From: Janthinobacterium sp. GW458P
GTDB lineage: Bacteria; Pseudomonadota; Gammaproteobacteria; Burkholderiales; Burkholderiaceae_D
Direction of reading: 5' to 3'
DNA: 51,996 bases
Assembly: GCF_002127585.1 (NCBI RefSeq)
Contig: NZ_NEGZ01000040.1
Location: 1 to 51,996 of the forward strand
Shown here in pieces: positions 1 to 7,400 of the stretch. Under the pieces are notes generated by a model. That model worked only from the letters and a program-made list of their open reading frames with translations. It was not told the origin of the DNA and did not search any database. The position numbers were made by a program, and so were the translations under genes. The first letter of the stretch is position 1, and the number at the start of each line of letters is the position of its first letter.

Positions 1-63
1 CCGGGGGCGGCCGGCACGGCCGCGATGGGCGTGCAGCGGCCGCGCCGCCGGGTTCAAGGGCGG

Positions 64-480
64 TCAGGCGGAGCGCGTGCTTCTCGGGGGACGTTCGGGG
101 CCAGGCGGGATATGCCCGGCGAACAGGGAATCGGGCGCCAGCGCCGGGGGCGGCGCGCGCAGGGTCAAGGCGTGCAGGGCGGGCATGCCGGGCGGCGCCG
201 TGGCGCCCACGGTGCAGGCGCCATGGTTGCTGCAATCGTGGCCATGGTGCGTGGCGCCGCCATCGGCCATGGCCATGTTCAGCGGCTGGCCTTGCATCTG
301 CATGTCGCCCATGTCATGGCACTGGGGCGCCGGCATGGCCGCGACGGTGACGGTGACCGCTGCCGCCAGCTCGTCCACGCAGCAGCTGCGCATGGCCGAC
401 GCAAAGCCCTGCAAGGGCAGCGTAACGGCCAGCAGCCAGAGCAGCGAGCGGGCGAGTGAGCGGAAAAAGGCACGGTTCAT
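64..480 (-). CDS. Small exported Cys/His/Met-rich protein, probably copper-linked
   Basis: 138 aa. The N-terminus (residues 1-29) is a classic signal peptide, with basic residues followed by a hydrophobic run ending in FASA, so the product should be periplasmic. The mature part holds a Cys pair (RSCC) and many His and Met residues (CHDMGDMQMQG, HHGHDCSNHG), which suits binding of a soft metal. The tail HIPPGPERPPR resembles the end of DUF2946-like proteins found in copper gene clusters (family recall, moderate confidence). The upstream promoter has the architecture of a CueR-regulated copA promoter, which supports a copper role independently. The predicted transcription start nearly coincides with the ATG, so the message may be almost leaderless. 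Metal binding is inferred and no enzymatic domain is seen. Any downstream partner lies outside the window; bases 1-63 show no gene. Confidence 0.7.
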   Translation of the reverse strand: MNRAFFRSLARSLLWLLAVTLPLQGFASAMRSCCVDELAAAVTVTVAAMPAPQCHDMGDMQMQGQPLNMAMADGGATHHGHDCSNHGACTVGATAPPGMPALHALTLRAPPPALAPDSLFAGHIPPGPERPPRSTRSA

Positions 481-486
481 GACACA

Positions 487-517
487 ACTATAAACCTTCC
501 CACATGAGGAAGGTCAA
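487..517 (-). promoter_or_regulatory. CueR/MerR-type copper-responsive promoter
   Basis: Read on the minus strand, a -35 box TTGACC (512-517) and a -10 box TATAGT (487-492) are separated by 19 bp, the over-long spacer typical of MerR-family promoters. The spacer carries a perfect dyad, ACCTTCC-N7-GGAAGGT (494-514). Both the dyad and its placement match the E. coli copA promoter bound by CueR. The regulator gene is not in the window. Confidence 0.75.
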
Positions 518-521
518 GCCC

Positions 522-1061
522 CTATTTGCGCCCGTCGCCGTGCGTCAGCCAGATGACGTACACACCATCATATCCCTGCCCTTCGAAGATGGCCTGGCCA
601 TCGGCAAAAGTCACTTTCTGCACTTCATTGATGGTGAAATACGCGCGGCCATCGGCCGCCTCGACGTCGCCCCAATGGCGCGCGCGCGGTGGCCGGTAGC
701 CGCTGGCGCGCCCGATGGCGGCCAGCAGGTCGCCGATCATGAAGTCGAGCAACATGTCGGCCAGCAGCGGCCGGTGCCCCGCCAGCATGGCCGAGATGCC
801 GGGGTAGCCCGCTTCCTTGAGTTCGGGCAAGTCGCTTTCCTCGTACTGCAAGTCGTCTTCGCGGCAAGTCTGGATAAAACTGTTGAACGGTTCGTCGAGC
901 AGGCCCGCCAGCGCCGCTTCCGGCACGCTCAGGCGGAACGGGTGCAGCGGCAGCGCGCTGGGCTGGCCATAGTTGAGTTCGCGGCAGCCGAGGAAGGCCA
1001 GCGGGTGCAACCGGCCGCCGACTTCGCAGCGGATGCCCGACACCTGCGATACCTGCGCCAT
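522..1061 (-). CDS. Unknown protein at the end of the bd oxidase operon
   Basis: 179 aa from the ATG at 1061, whose A is shared with the last base of the preceding stop codon (TGATG), so it is probably translationally coupled to the DUF2474 gene. I recognise no family. It has no signal peptide or membrane segment and looks soluble. It is mixed in composition with several acidic stretches (CREDDLQYEESDLPELKE) and ends in a beta-rich region (AYFTINEVQKVTFADGQAIFEGQGYDGVYVIWL). A longer in-frame reading from 1175 exists but would overlap most of the DUF2474 gene. Its position as the last gene after cioA, cioB and DUF2474 suggests an accessory role in oxidase function or assembly, which is inference from context only. 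Confidence 0.7.
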   Translation of the reverse strand: MAQVSQVSGIRCEVGGRLHPLAFLGCRELNYGQPSALPLHPFRLSVPEAALAGLLDEPFNSFIQTCREDDLQYEESDLPELKEAGYPGISAMLAGHRPLLADMLLDFMIGDLLAAIGRASGYRPPRARHWGDVEAADGRAYFTINEVQKVTFADGQAIFEGQGYDGVYVIWLTHGDGRK

Positions 1062-1204
1062 CAGCTGCCCATCCCCGCCGCCCGCATCAGCAGGCGCATC
1101 GCCCAGGCGGCCAGGCCCAGGGTGGCCACGCTGGCCAGCCAGATGCCGGCCAGCCACGCCAGTCGCTTCCGCCATGATTGTTGTCCTTGTTCAACTTGTT
1201 TCAT
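1061..1204 (-). CDS. DUF2474 small membrane protein, CydX-like oxidase subunit
   Basis: 47 aa with one transmembrane helix (about residues 17-40, WLAGIWLASVATLGLAAWAMRLLM) after a basic N-terminus (WRKR). Size, topology and position directly after the second oxidase subunit match DUF2474 proteins that accompany cyanide-insensitive bd oxidases, playing the part CydX plays for CydAB. The ATG at 1204 overlaps the cioB stop codon (ATGA type), and its own stop overlaps the next start, so the chain is tightly coupled. The gene is easy to miss because a longer in-frame reading runs into cioB antisense-like sequence. Function is inferred from family and position. Confidence 0.8.
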   Translation of the reverse strand: MKQVEQGQQSWRKRLAWLAGIWLASVATLGLAAWAMRLLMRAAGMGS

Positions 1205-2211
1205 CAGTGATAACCATCTTCCGGCAAGACTTTGCCACGAAACACATAATATGACCACACCGTATACATCAGGATCACGGGAATGATGAACAGCGCGCCC
1301 ACCAGGGTAAAGCCCTGGCTTTGCGGCGGCGAGGACGCCTCCCAGATCGATACCGACGGCGGGATAATGTTGGGCCACACGCTGATGCCCAGGCCCGTGT
1401 AGCCGAGGAAGACGAGGGCCAGGGTGCACAGGAACGGCGCCGTTTGCCGCCCGCGCCGCAGGGAGCGCAGCAGCAGCCAGCCCGCGCCCGCCACCAGCAG
1501 CGGCACGGGCAGGAAGCAGAACAGTTGCGGCAGCGCAAACCAGCGCGCGGCGATGGCCGGATCGACCAGCGGCGTCCAGATGCTGATGACGGCAATCACG
1601 CCCAGCAGCAGCCACACGAGCACGCGCGTGAGGCGCCCGGCGCGCGCCTGCAGGCCCCCCTGCGTCTTCATGATCAGCCAGGTACTGCCCAGCAAGGCAT
1701 ACGCCGCCACCAGACCCGCACCCGCGAACAGCGAGAACGGCGTGAGCCAGTCCAGCGCGCCGCCCGCATAGCTGCGCCCTTCCATCGGCATGCCCTGGAT
1801 GTAGGCGCCCAGGGTCACGCCCTGGAAGAAGGCGGCCGCCACCGAGCCGGCGATGAAGGCCTTGTCCCACAGGTGGCGCTCGCGTTCGCGCGCCTTGAAG
1901 CGGAACTCGAAGGCCACGCCGCGGAAGATCAGGCCCATCAGCATGAAGCTGAGCGGCAAATAGCAGGCGCTCAGCACCACGGAATAGGCAAGCGGAAAGG
2001 CGGCCAGCATGCCGGCGCCGCCCAGCACCAGCCAGGTTTCATTGCCGTCCCAGACGGGCGCCACCGTATTCATCATCACGTCGCGCTCGCTCTTGTCCTT
2101 GAAAAACGGGTACAGGATGCCGATGCCCAGGTCAAAGCCATCCATCACCACGTACATCATGATGCTGAACAGGATAATGACGGCCCACAGTAGCGGCAGA
2201 TCAATGCCCAT
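1204..2211 (-). CDS. cioB: Cytochrome bd-type (cyanide-insensitive) quinol oxidase subunit II
   Basis: 335 aa, polytopic inner-membrane subunit of the bd-type quinol oxidase that reduces O2 to water without pumping protons. It begins with MGIDLPLLWAVIILFSIMMYVVMDGFDLGIGILYPF, the hallmark N-terminus of CydB/CioB, including the conserved D-G-F-D-L-G-I-G. Further hallmarks are APVWDGNETWLV (about 44-55) and GWPNIIPP-like SVWPNIIPPSVSIWEA near 285. The start at 2211 is preferred over the longer reading from 2316 because a perfect AGGAGG lies just upstream and the homology starts there. It overlaps the end of cioA by 11 bp and overlaps the following DUF2474 gene, giving one transcription unit. 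Confidence 0.93.
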   Translation of the reverse strand: MGIDLPLLWAVIILFSIMMYVVMDGFDLGIGILYPFFKDKSERDVMMNTVAPVWDGNETWLVLGGAGMLAAFPLAYSVVLSACYLPLSFMLMGLIFRGVAFEFRFKARERERHLWDKAFIAGSVAAAFFQGVTLGAYIQGMPMEGRSYAGGALDWLTPFSLFAGAGLVAAYALLGSTWLIMKTQGGLQARAGRLTRVLVWLLLGVIAVISIWTPLVDPAIAARWFALPQLFCFLPVPLLVAGAGWLLLRSLRRGRQTAPFLCTLALVFLGYTGLGISVWPNIIPPSVSIWEASSPPQSQGFTLVGALFIIPVILMYTVWSYYVFRGKVLPEDGYH

Positions 2212-3634
2212 GCGAATTTCCTCCTTGTGCTGGTGCTTCAAGATGCGCGGCCGAGATAGGCCGCGCGGGCGTGCGTTCCTGGCCGGGGCCGCCTTGTTCG
2301 ACGCGCTCGCCCTCATGCGGCTGCGGCCCCACGCGGATCAACCGCAGCAGGTAGCCGATGCCCGTGCCGAACACGGCAAAATAGATGACGACGAACAGCA
2401 CCAGGGTGATGCCCAGCTGCGTGGCGCCATGCGCCGAGACGGCGTCTTGCGTGCGCAGCAGGCCGTAGACGGTCCACGGCTGGCGGCCGATTTCCGTCGT
2501 GTACCAGCCGGCCAGCATGGCCAGCAGGCCGCTGGGTCCCATCCACAGCGCGCAGCGCAGGAACAGGCGCGAGCGCCACAGCGTGCCGCGCCGGCGCAGC
2601 CACGCGCTCCAGATGCCCAGCGCGATCATCAGCATGCCCAGGCCAGCCATGATGCGGAAGGACCAGAAGACGACGGCGGAAGGGGGCCGGTCGCGCGGCG
2701 CGAAGTCCTTCAGCGCGGGGATCGTGCCATTCCAGTCGTGCGCGAGGATCAGGCCGCCCAACCGGGGGATTTCCACCTTGTACAGGGTTGCCTCGCGCGC
2801 CATGTCGGGCCAGCCGAAGAGGATCAGCGGCGTGCCCTCGCCGCCCTTGTTTTCCCAGTGACCTTCCATGGCGGCCAGCTTGGCCGGCTGGTGCTCGAGC
2901 GTGTTCAAGCCATGCAGGTCGCCGATCACGGCCTGGATGGGCGCGACGATCAGCAGCATGGACAGGCCCATGCTCATCATCTTGCGGATGGCCGCATTGT
3001 CGTTGCCGCGCAGCAAATGCCAGGCGGCCGACGCCACCACCAGCAAGGCCGTGGCAAGGAAGGCGGCCACGCTCATGTGCAGCAGGCGGTAGGGAAACGA
3101 GGGATTGAAGATGACGGCCAGCCAGTCCACGGGCACGATCCTGCCGTCGACGACTTCATGCCCCTGCGGCGTCTGCATCCAGCTGTTCGAGGCGATGATC
3201 CAGGTGGCCGAGATCAGGGTGCCCAGCGCCACCATGGACGTGGCGAACATGTGCAGGCCGGGCCCCACGCGGTGCCAGCCGAACAGCATTACGCCGAGGA
3301 AGCCCGCTTCCAGGAAGAAGGCCGTCAGCACTTCATAGGCCAGCAGCGGCCCCGTGATACTGCCCGCGTAATCGGAAAAGAAACTCCAGTTGGTGCCGAA
3401 CTGGTAAGCCATGACGAGGCCGGAGACGACGCCCATGCCGAAGTTGACGGCGAAAATCTTCGACCAGAAGTGGTACAGGTCGCGGTACACGGCGTCCTGC
3501 GTGCGCAGCCACGCCGCTTCCAGCACCGTCAGGTAACTGGCCAGGCCGATCGTGATGGCAGGAAAAATGATGTGGAATGAGATGGTGAAGCCGAACTGGA
3601 CGCGCGCCAGCTCCAATGCCGTAAGCCCTAACAT
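2201..3634 (-). CDS. cioA: Cytochrome bd-type (cyanide-insensitive) quinol oxidase subunit I
   Basis: 477 aa haem-bearing subunit. The N-terminal stretch ARVQFGFTISFHIIFP carries H21, the counterpart of the high-spin haem b595 ligand. The FPYRLLHMSVA region supplies the second conserved His and VVFWSFRIMAGLGM the Met ligand of haem b558. GRQPWTVYGLLRT is the invariant CydA/CioA motif. The quinol-binding loop between GDLHGLNTLEHQPAKLAAMEGHWE and FWSFRIM is short, as in CIO-type oxidases rather than E. coli CydA. The gene leads the operon. Its 154-bp upstream region shows no operator I trust. Such oxidases support respiration under low O2 or in the presence of cyanide or nitric oxide. Confidence 0.94.
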   Translation of the reverse strand: MLGLTALELARVQFGFTISFHIIFPAITIGLASYLTVLEAAWLRTQDAVYRDLYHFWSKIFAVNFGMGVVSGLVMAYQFGTNWSFFSDYAGSITGPLLAYEVLTAFFLEAGFLGVMLFGWHRVGPGLHMFATSMVALGTLISATWIIASNSWMQTPQGHEVVDGRIVPVDWLAVIFNPSFPYRLLHMSVAAFLATALLVVASAAWHLLRGNDNAAIRKMMSMGLSMLLIVAPIQAVIGDLHGLNTLEHQPAKLAAMEGHWENKGGEGTPLILFGWPDMAREATLYKVEIPRLGGLILAHDWNGTIPALKDFAPRDRPPSAVVFWSFRIMAGLGMLMIALGIWSAWLRRRGTLWRSRLFLRCALWMGPSGLLAMLAGWYTTEIGRQPWTVYGLLRTQDAVSAHGATQLGITLVLFVVIYFAVFGTGIGYLLRLIRVGPQPHEGERVEQGGPGQERTPARPISAAHLEAPAQGGNSHGH

Positions 3635-3788
3635 GTGTTGCCTTCCCGACGTGTGACGTCTGTTTTACCCAGGCCTCCACTCTAGGCTTGTCCGGCAAAA
3701 CATAACAGACTCAGAAATCGGAGAAAACATAGGATCAGTTTGACGTTTCCCGAATGGCAAGGTCAAGCCGCTCCGGCGTAAAAACGCC

Positions 3789-5372
3789 TCAGGCCGGCTC
3801 CGTGATGCCCACGCGGTTGCGGCCGTTTTCCTTGGCCACGTACAGGGCCGCGTCGGCCGCCAGCAGCACGGCATCGGCGCCGCCCGCCTTGCCCGCCGCC
3901 TGCTCCGACGACACGACGCCCAGCGATACCGTCACGGGGCCGGCGCCGGGGATCTCGGCGGCGGCCACCCTGGCGCGCAGGCGTTCGGCCACCTGCAGCG
4001 CCACGTCGAGGTCGGCGTCGGGCAGCAGCATGATGAATTCATCGCCGCCATTGCGGCACAGCACGTCGGCATCGCGCGAGCAGGCGCGCATCAGCTGCGC
4101 CAGGCGCAGGATGACTTCATCGCCGACGGCGTGGCCCCAGCGGTCGTTGACTTGCTTGAAATGGTCGATATCGATGGCGATGACGGAAAACGGCCGCGCC
4201 TGGGCCTGCCAGGCATCGAGCGCCGCCGCCATGCCGCGCCGGTTCGACAGGCCTGTCAGCGGGTCCGTCTGCACGTCGAACTTCAGCTTGCCGATCTTGT
4301 TCTGCAACAACCCCAAGCCCTTCAGCAAGGCTTTCTTGATCTGCGCAGCTTCCACGTACCACGAGCGGATGGCGGCAATGCGCTCGGCTGTGCCGGGCGC
4401 ATCCATGCGCCGCGCGCCCTCGGCCAGTTGCACCAGGGGCCGCGAAATCAGGCTGGCCAGCCACCAGATGAATGGCAGACTGAGCAAGGCAATCGGCAGC
4501 GAATGCCACACGGTATTGGCCATCAGCTGTTGCAGCGGCGCCAGGGTCATGGCCGTCGGCCGCTGCGCCACGATGCCCCAGCCCGTCGACGGCATGACGG
4601 CATAGCCGGCCAGCATGTCCACGCCCAGGCTGTTGCTCATGCGCTGGTTGCCGGCGCCGCGCTGCGCGATGATGGTGTCGATGACCTGGTTGCTGCCCGC
4701 CACGTCGCCCAGGCGATCCGGGTCCGGGTGGTACAGCAGGCGCCGGTTCTGGTCGACCACGTACAGGTAGGAGCCGTCGCGGTAATAATGCTGGCCCAGC
4801 ATGGTGTACAGGATGTTTTTCTGTTTCAGGTAGATGCTGCCGCCCACATAGCCCAGGTAGCGGCCGTCCTTGCCGACGATGGGGTGCGAAATGAAGACCA
4901 CCAGGTTGCCGGCCGAGGACATGTACGGCTGCGTGATCAGGGGACGCCGTTCGCGCAGCGCCTGCGCGGCGCCGGCCGAATCGAGCGTGCGGTGCTTGAG
5001 GGCCAGCGTTTCCGGCGACACGCCCAGCACCTTGCCCTGGGCGTCGACGATGAGCACGGAGTTGAAGCTGTTCGTCTGCAGGCGCAGGCGCTGCGCCTCG
5101 TCCGTCAGCCACTGCTCGTCCTCCATGCGCGACGGCAGGCCGCCGGCGCTGTAGGCCAGCTGCTGGCGCGCCGACTGCAGGAAATCCTCGGCCGTGCTGG
5201 CCAGCTTGCTCGCGTAGGCGTGGTTCGCTTCCAGGGTGGTATCGATCAGCAGCTGGCGCTGCACGCTGTAGCTCGCATAAAAGGTGTTGGCCAGGGAAAC
5301 CAGGGCGCTGGCAAAGGCCACGAGCACGATCAAACGGCGCAAGTTCATGCGCGGAACAGGTTTAGTCCACAT
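3789..5372 (-). CDS. Membrane diguanylate cyclase with periplasmic Cache-type sensor
   Basis: 527 aa. A first transmembrane helix near residues 12-32 and a second near 300-320 (IALLSLPFIWWLASLI) flank a periplasmic region of about 260 aa that resembles a double Cache sensor (FNSVLIVDAQGKVLG, YLGYVGGSIYLKQK, GSYLYVVDQNRRLLYHPD). The C-terminal GGDEF domain (about 365-525) begins DPLTGLSNRRG and has an intact GGDEF active site (RNGGDEFIMLLP) with an RxxD inhibitory site (RDAD) just upstream. It should make cyclic di-GMP with product feedback. There is no EAL domain. The ligand is unknown. The start could also be the ATG at 5348; neither has a convincing ribosome site. Confidence 0.88.
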   Translation of the reverse strand: MWTKPVPRMNLRRLIVLVAFASALVSLANTFYASYSVQRQLLIDTTLEANHAYASKLASTAEDFLQSARQQLAYSAGGLPSRMEDEQWLTDEAQRLRLQTNSFNSVLIVDAQGKVLGVSPETLALKHRTLDSAGAAQALRERRPLITQPYMSSAGNLVVFISHPIVGKDGRYLGYVGGSIYLKQKNILYTMLGQHYYRDGSYLYVVDQNRRLLYHPDPDRLGDVAGSNQVIDTIIAQRGAGNQRMSNSLGVDMLAGYAVMPSTGWGIVAQRPTAMTLAPLQQLMANTVWHSLPIALLSLPFIWWLASLISRPLVQLAEGARRMDAPGTAERIAAIRSWYVEAAQIKKALLKGLGLLQNKIGKLKFDVQTDPLTGLSNRRGMAAALDAWQAQARPFSVIAIDIDHFKQVNDRWGHAVGDEVILRLAQLMRACSRDADVLCRNGGDEFIMLLPDADLDVALQVAERLRARVAAAEIPGAGPVTVSLGVVSSEQAAGKAGGADAVLLAADAALYVAKENGRNRVGITEPA

Positions 5373-5474
5373 GGAGTCGGCAGGAAATTGGAAAGTATTG
5401 CGCTACAGAAAGGGCGCATTATACCGAGACAGCCGTGCCAATATTGAAATCCTGGCATCGTTGGTCAAAGAATG

Positions 5475-5504
5475 TGAACAAGCGGCAACGCTGAGCGCTG
5501 CCGC
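5475..5504 (-). terminator. Possible terminator after the FMN reductase gene
   Basis: On the minus strand a 10-bp stem (GCGGCAGCGC / GCGTTGCCGC, one G-U pair) with a 3-base loop lies 11 bp after the stop codon. Only a weak U-rich tail (TTGTTC) follows, so efficiency is doubtful. Confidence 0.4.
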
Positions 5505-5515
5505 CTTGATATGCA

Positions 5516-6073
5516 TCAAGCGTGCACGGCGTGCTTGCGCACCCAGTCCGCATAGCGCTGCATCCAGCCCTGGAAGAAGCCCAGGCTGGCCGGGCCGATG
5601 CCGCCGTGCTCGTCGAACAGGCCGTCCTTGGCCTGGATAAACATTTCCGGCTGGCCCAGCAGCGGCACGTCCAGGTAGGCCAGCACATTGCGCAAATGCT
5701 GCTGCGCCAGCGCCGTGCCCGTGGCGCCCACGGACACGCCGAGCACGGCGCCCGGCTTGCCGCCCCACACGCTCTGGCCATACGGGCGCGAACCGTGGTC
5801 GAGGGCGTTTTTCAGCACGCCGGGAATCGAGCGGTTGTATTCGGGAGTGAGGAAGAGCAAGGCTTGCGATGCAGAAATGTCGGATTTGAGGCGCAGCACC
5901 TGCTCGGCCTGCGCGCCATCGTCATCCTGGTTGTACAGCGGCAAGTCGCCGATCTCGATATGTTTAAAAGAAAACTCGGGCGGCGCCAGCTTGACGAGCG
6001 CGTCGGCCAGCTTGCGGTTGAAGGAATCCTTGCGCAGGCTGCCGACGATGATAGCAACGTTATATTGACTCAT
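5516..6073 (-). CDS. NAD(P)H-dependent FMN reductase (ChrR/YieF-like flavoprotein)
   Basis: 185 aa flavodoxin-fold enzyme. The N-terminal phosphate-binding loop GSLRKDSFNRKLADAL (about 11-26) and LFLTPEYNRSIPGVLKNALD (about 73-92) are the two signature motifs of the FMN_red family, to which chromate and quinone reductases such as YieF/ChrR belong. It is cytoplasmic and expected to reduce quinones, azo compounds or metal oxyanions with NAD(P)H. The physiological substrate cannot be told from sequence. The gene stands alone on the minus strand, with a strong terminator of the upstream dad operon behind it. Confidence 0.85.
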   Translation of the reverse strand: MSQYNVAIIVGSLRKDSFNRKLADALVKLAPPEFSFKHIEIGDLPLYNQDDDGAQAEQVLRLKSDISASQALLFLTPEYNRSIPGVLKNALDHGSRPYGQSVWGGKPGAVLGVSVGATGTALAQQHLRNVLAYLDVPLLGQPEMFIQAKDGLFDEHGGIGPASLGFFQGWMQRYADWVRKHAVHA

Positions 6074-6092
6074 AGAAATCCCCGATGATGGT

Positions 6093-6131
6093 AAAAAAAT
6101 AGCCCTGGAGTGAAGTTCACTCCGGGGCTAT
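6093..6131 (-). terminator. Rho-independent terminator downstream of dadX
   Basis: A 15-bp stem (ATAGCCCCGGAGTGA on the minus strand, one G-U pair) with a 3-base loop is followed by seven T residues on the minus strand (6093-6099). It would end dadA-dadX transcripts before the FMN reductase gene. Confidence 0.8.
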
Positions 6132-6176
6132 CTTGCCACACAATTATCGGTTTCGCGCTGCTTAGCGTGCGAAACC

Positions 6177-6279
6177 AGCGCACCTGAAAAAATGCTCAGG
6201 GCTAGGCGCCTTGCCGAAGACAGTACGAATGTACGGCAAGGCAAGGCAACAACGCCAGGGGCGTTTTGGCAGGTGCGCT
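6177..6279. repeat. Intergenic palindromic repeat element abutting dadX
   Basis: About 103 bp bounded by perfect 10-bp inverted ends AGCGCACCTG (6177-6186) and CAGGTGCGCT (6270-6279). The core holds a second inverted repeat, CCTTGCCG / CGGCAAGG, around a GTAC-gaat-GTAC centre. The right end runs into the dadX stop codon. From memory, very similar cores (AGACAGTACGAATGTACGG) recur between genes in many Burkholderiales genomes. No coding capacity is seen. A non-autonomous miniature element or REP-like repeat is the likely identity. Confidence 0.65.
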
Positions 6280-7399
6280 AACGTGCCAGGCCCCGGTACT
6301 CGCGGTAGTAGCGTCCGCCCAGGTTCGTCAGCACCTCATAGCCGATGGTATTGGCCATGGCCGCCACGGCGTCGACCGGGTGTTCGGCGCAGATCAGGTC
6401 GACCAGGCTGCCCGGCGCGATGCGCTCGCGGGCGACGGCGCTCACGTCGAGGGTGATGGAATCCATGGAAATGGCGCCGATCTGCGGCACTTTCACGCCG
6501 TCGACGATGGCCAGGCCCTGGTTGCTCATGCTGCGCAGCCAGCCGTCGGCGTAACCGACGGAAACAGTGGCCACCTGGCGCGGCTCGCTGGCCGTGTAGC
6601 GGCGGCTGTAGCCCACGTGGTCGCCGGCGGCAATCGTGCGCGTCTGCATGACCTTGCCCTGCAGGCGGACCACGGAGCGCAGGGGATTCGGCTCGCCGCC
6701 CTGCGGCCCGATGCCGTACAGGGCCGCGCCCGGGCGCACCAGGTCGAAGTGATAGTCGGGCGACAGGAAGATGCCCGAGGAATTGGCCAGGCTGGCGCGG
6801 TACTGCGGCAAGCGGGCGCGGATGGCGGTGAAACGGGCCAGCTGCTCGCCATTCATGGGGTTGGCGCGCTCGTCGGCGCACGCCAGGTGGCTCATGAGGT
6901 AGCGCACCTTGATGCCGTCGAGAAAGTGAGCATCCAGCAGCCAGGCGTCGATTTCCTGCGGCGACAGGCCCATGCGCGACATGCCCGTATCCACCTGCAC
7001 GATGGCGTCCAGGGTGGTGCCCAGCGCCCTGGCATGCCTGCGCCAGCCCGCCACCTGCGGCTCGCTGTTGAGCACGGGGATCAGGCCGTGGGCCGTGAAT
7101 TCGCCTTCCGTGTCGACGGGCGGGCCGTGCAGCACGAAGATGGCCGCGTCGGGCGCCACGTGCGGGCGCAGGCTGATGCCCTCTTCCAGGTGGGCCACGA
7201 AGAAATGGCGGCACCCTTCTTCATACAGGGCCGCGCCCACTTGCGCGGCGCCCAGGCCATACGCGTCGGACTTCACGACGGCCGAGCAGGCGGCCGGGTG
7301 CGCCTTGTCGCGCAGCAAGCGGTAGTTGGCGCGCACGGCATCGAGGTCCACCGTCAGGATGGCGCCGCTACGTTCCTTTGGAGGCATGCTTCCCGCCAT
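6278..7399 (-). CDS. dadX: Alanine racemase, catabolic type
   Basis: 373 aa fold-type III PLP enzyme that interconverts L- and D-alanine. The PLP lysine is K43 in VVKSDAYGLG. The second catalytic base is the Tyr of VGYSRRYTA (about 265), and SMDSITLDV near 315 is the conserved Met-Asp segment. The first base of dadX follows the dadA stop by one nucleotide, so the racemase feeds D-alanine to the dehydrogenase. That pairing, plus the Lrp-type regulator next door, marks the catabolic paralogue rather than the biosynthetic alr. The stop codon overlaps the end of an intergenic repeat. Confidence 0.92.
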   Translation of the reverse strand: MAGSMPPKERSGAILTVDLDAVRANYRLLRDKAHPAACSAVVKSDAYGLGAAQVGAALYEEGCRHFFVAHLEEGISLRPHVAPDAAIFVLHGPPVDTEGEFTAHGLIPVLNSEPQVAGWRRHARALGTTLDAIVQVDTGMSRMGLSPQEIDAWLLDAHFLDGIKVRYLMSHLACADERANPMNGEQLARFTAIRARLPQYRASLANSSGIFLSPDYHFDLVRPGAALYGIGPQGGEPNPLRSVVRLQGKVMQTRTIAAGDHVGYSRRYTASEPRQVATVSVGYADGWLRSMSNQGLAIVDGVKVPQIGAISMDSITLDVSAVARERIAPGSLVDLICAEHPVDAVAAMANTIGYEVLTNLGGRYYREYRGLAR

Positions 7400-7400
7400 C

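Noticed and set aside
3755-3775. A second CueR-like promoter upstream of cioA (TTGACCTTGCC on the minus strand)
   Set aside because: The right arm of the dyad is poor (GGGAAACGT) and no -10 box lies 19 bp away, so a copper link for the oxidase is not supported.
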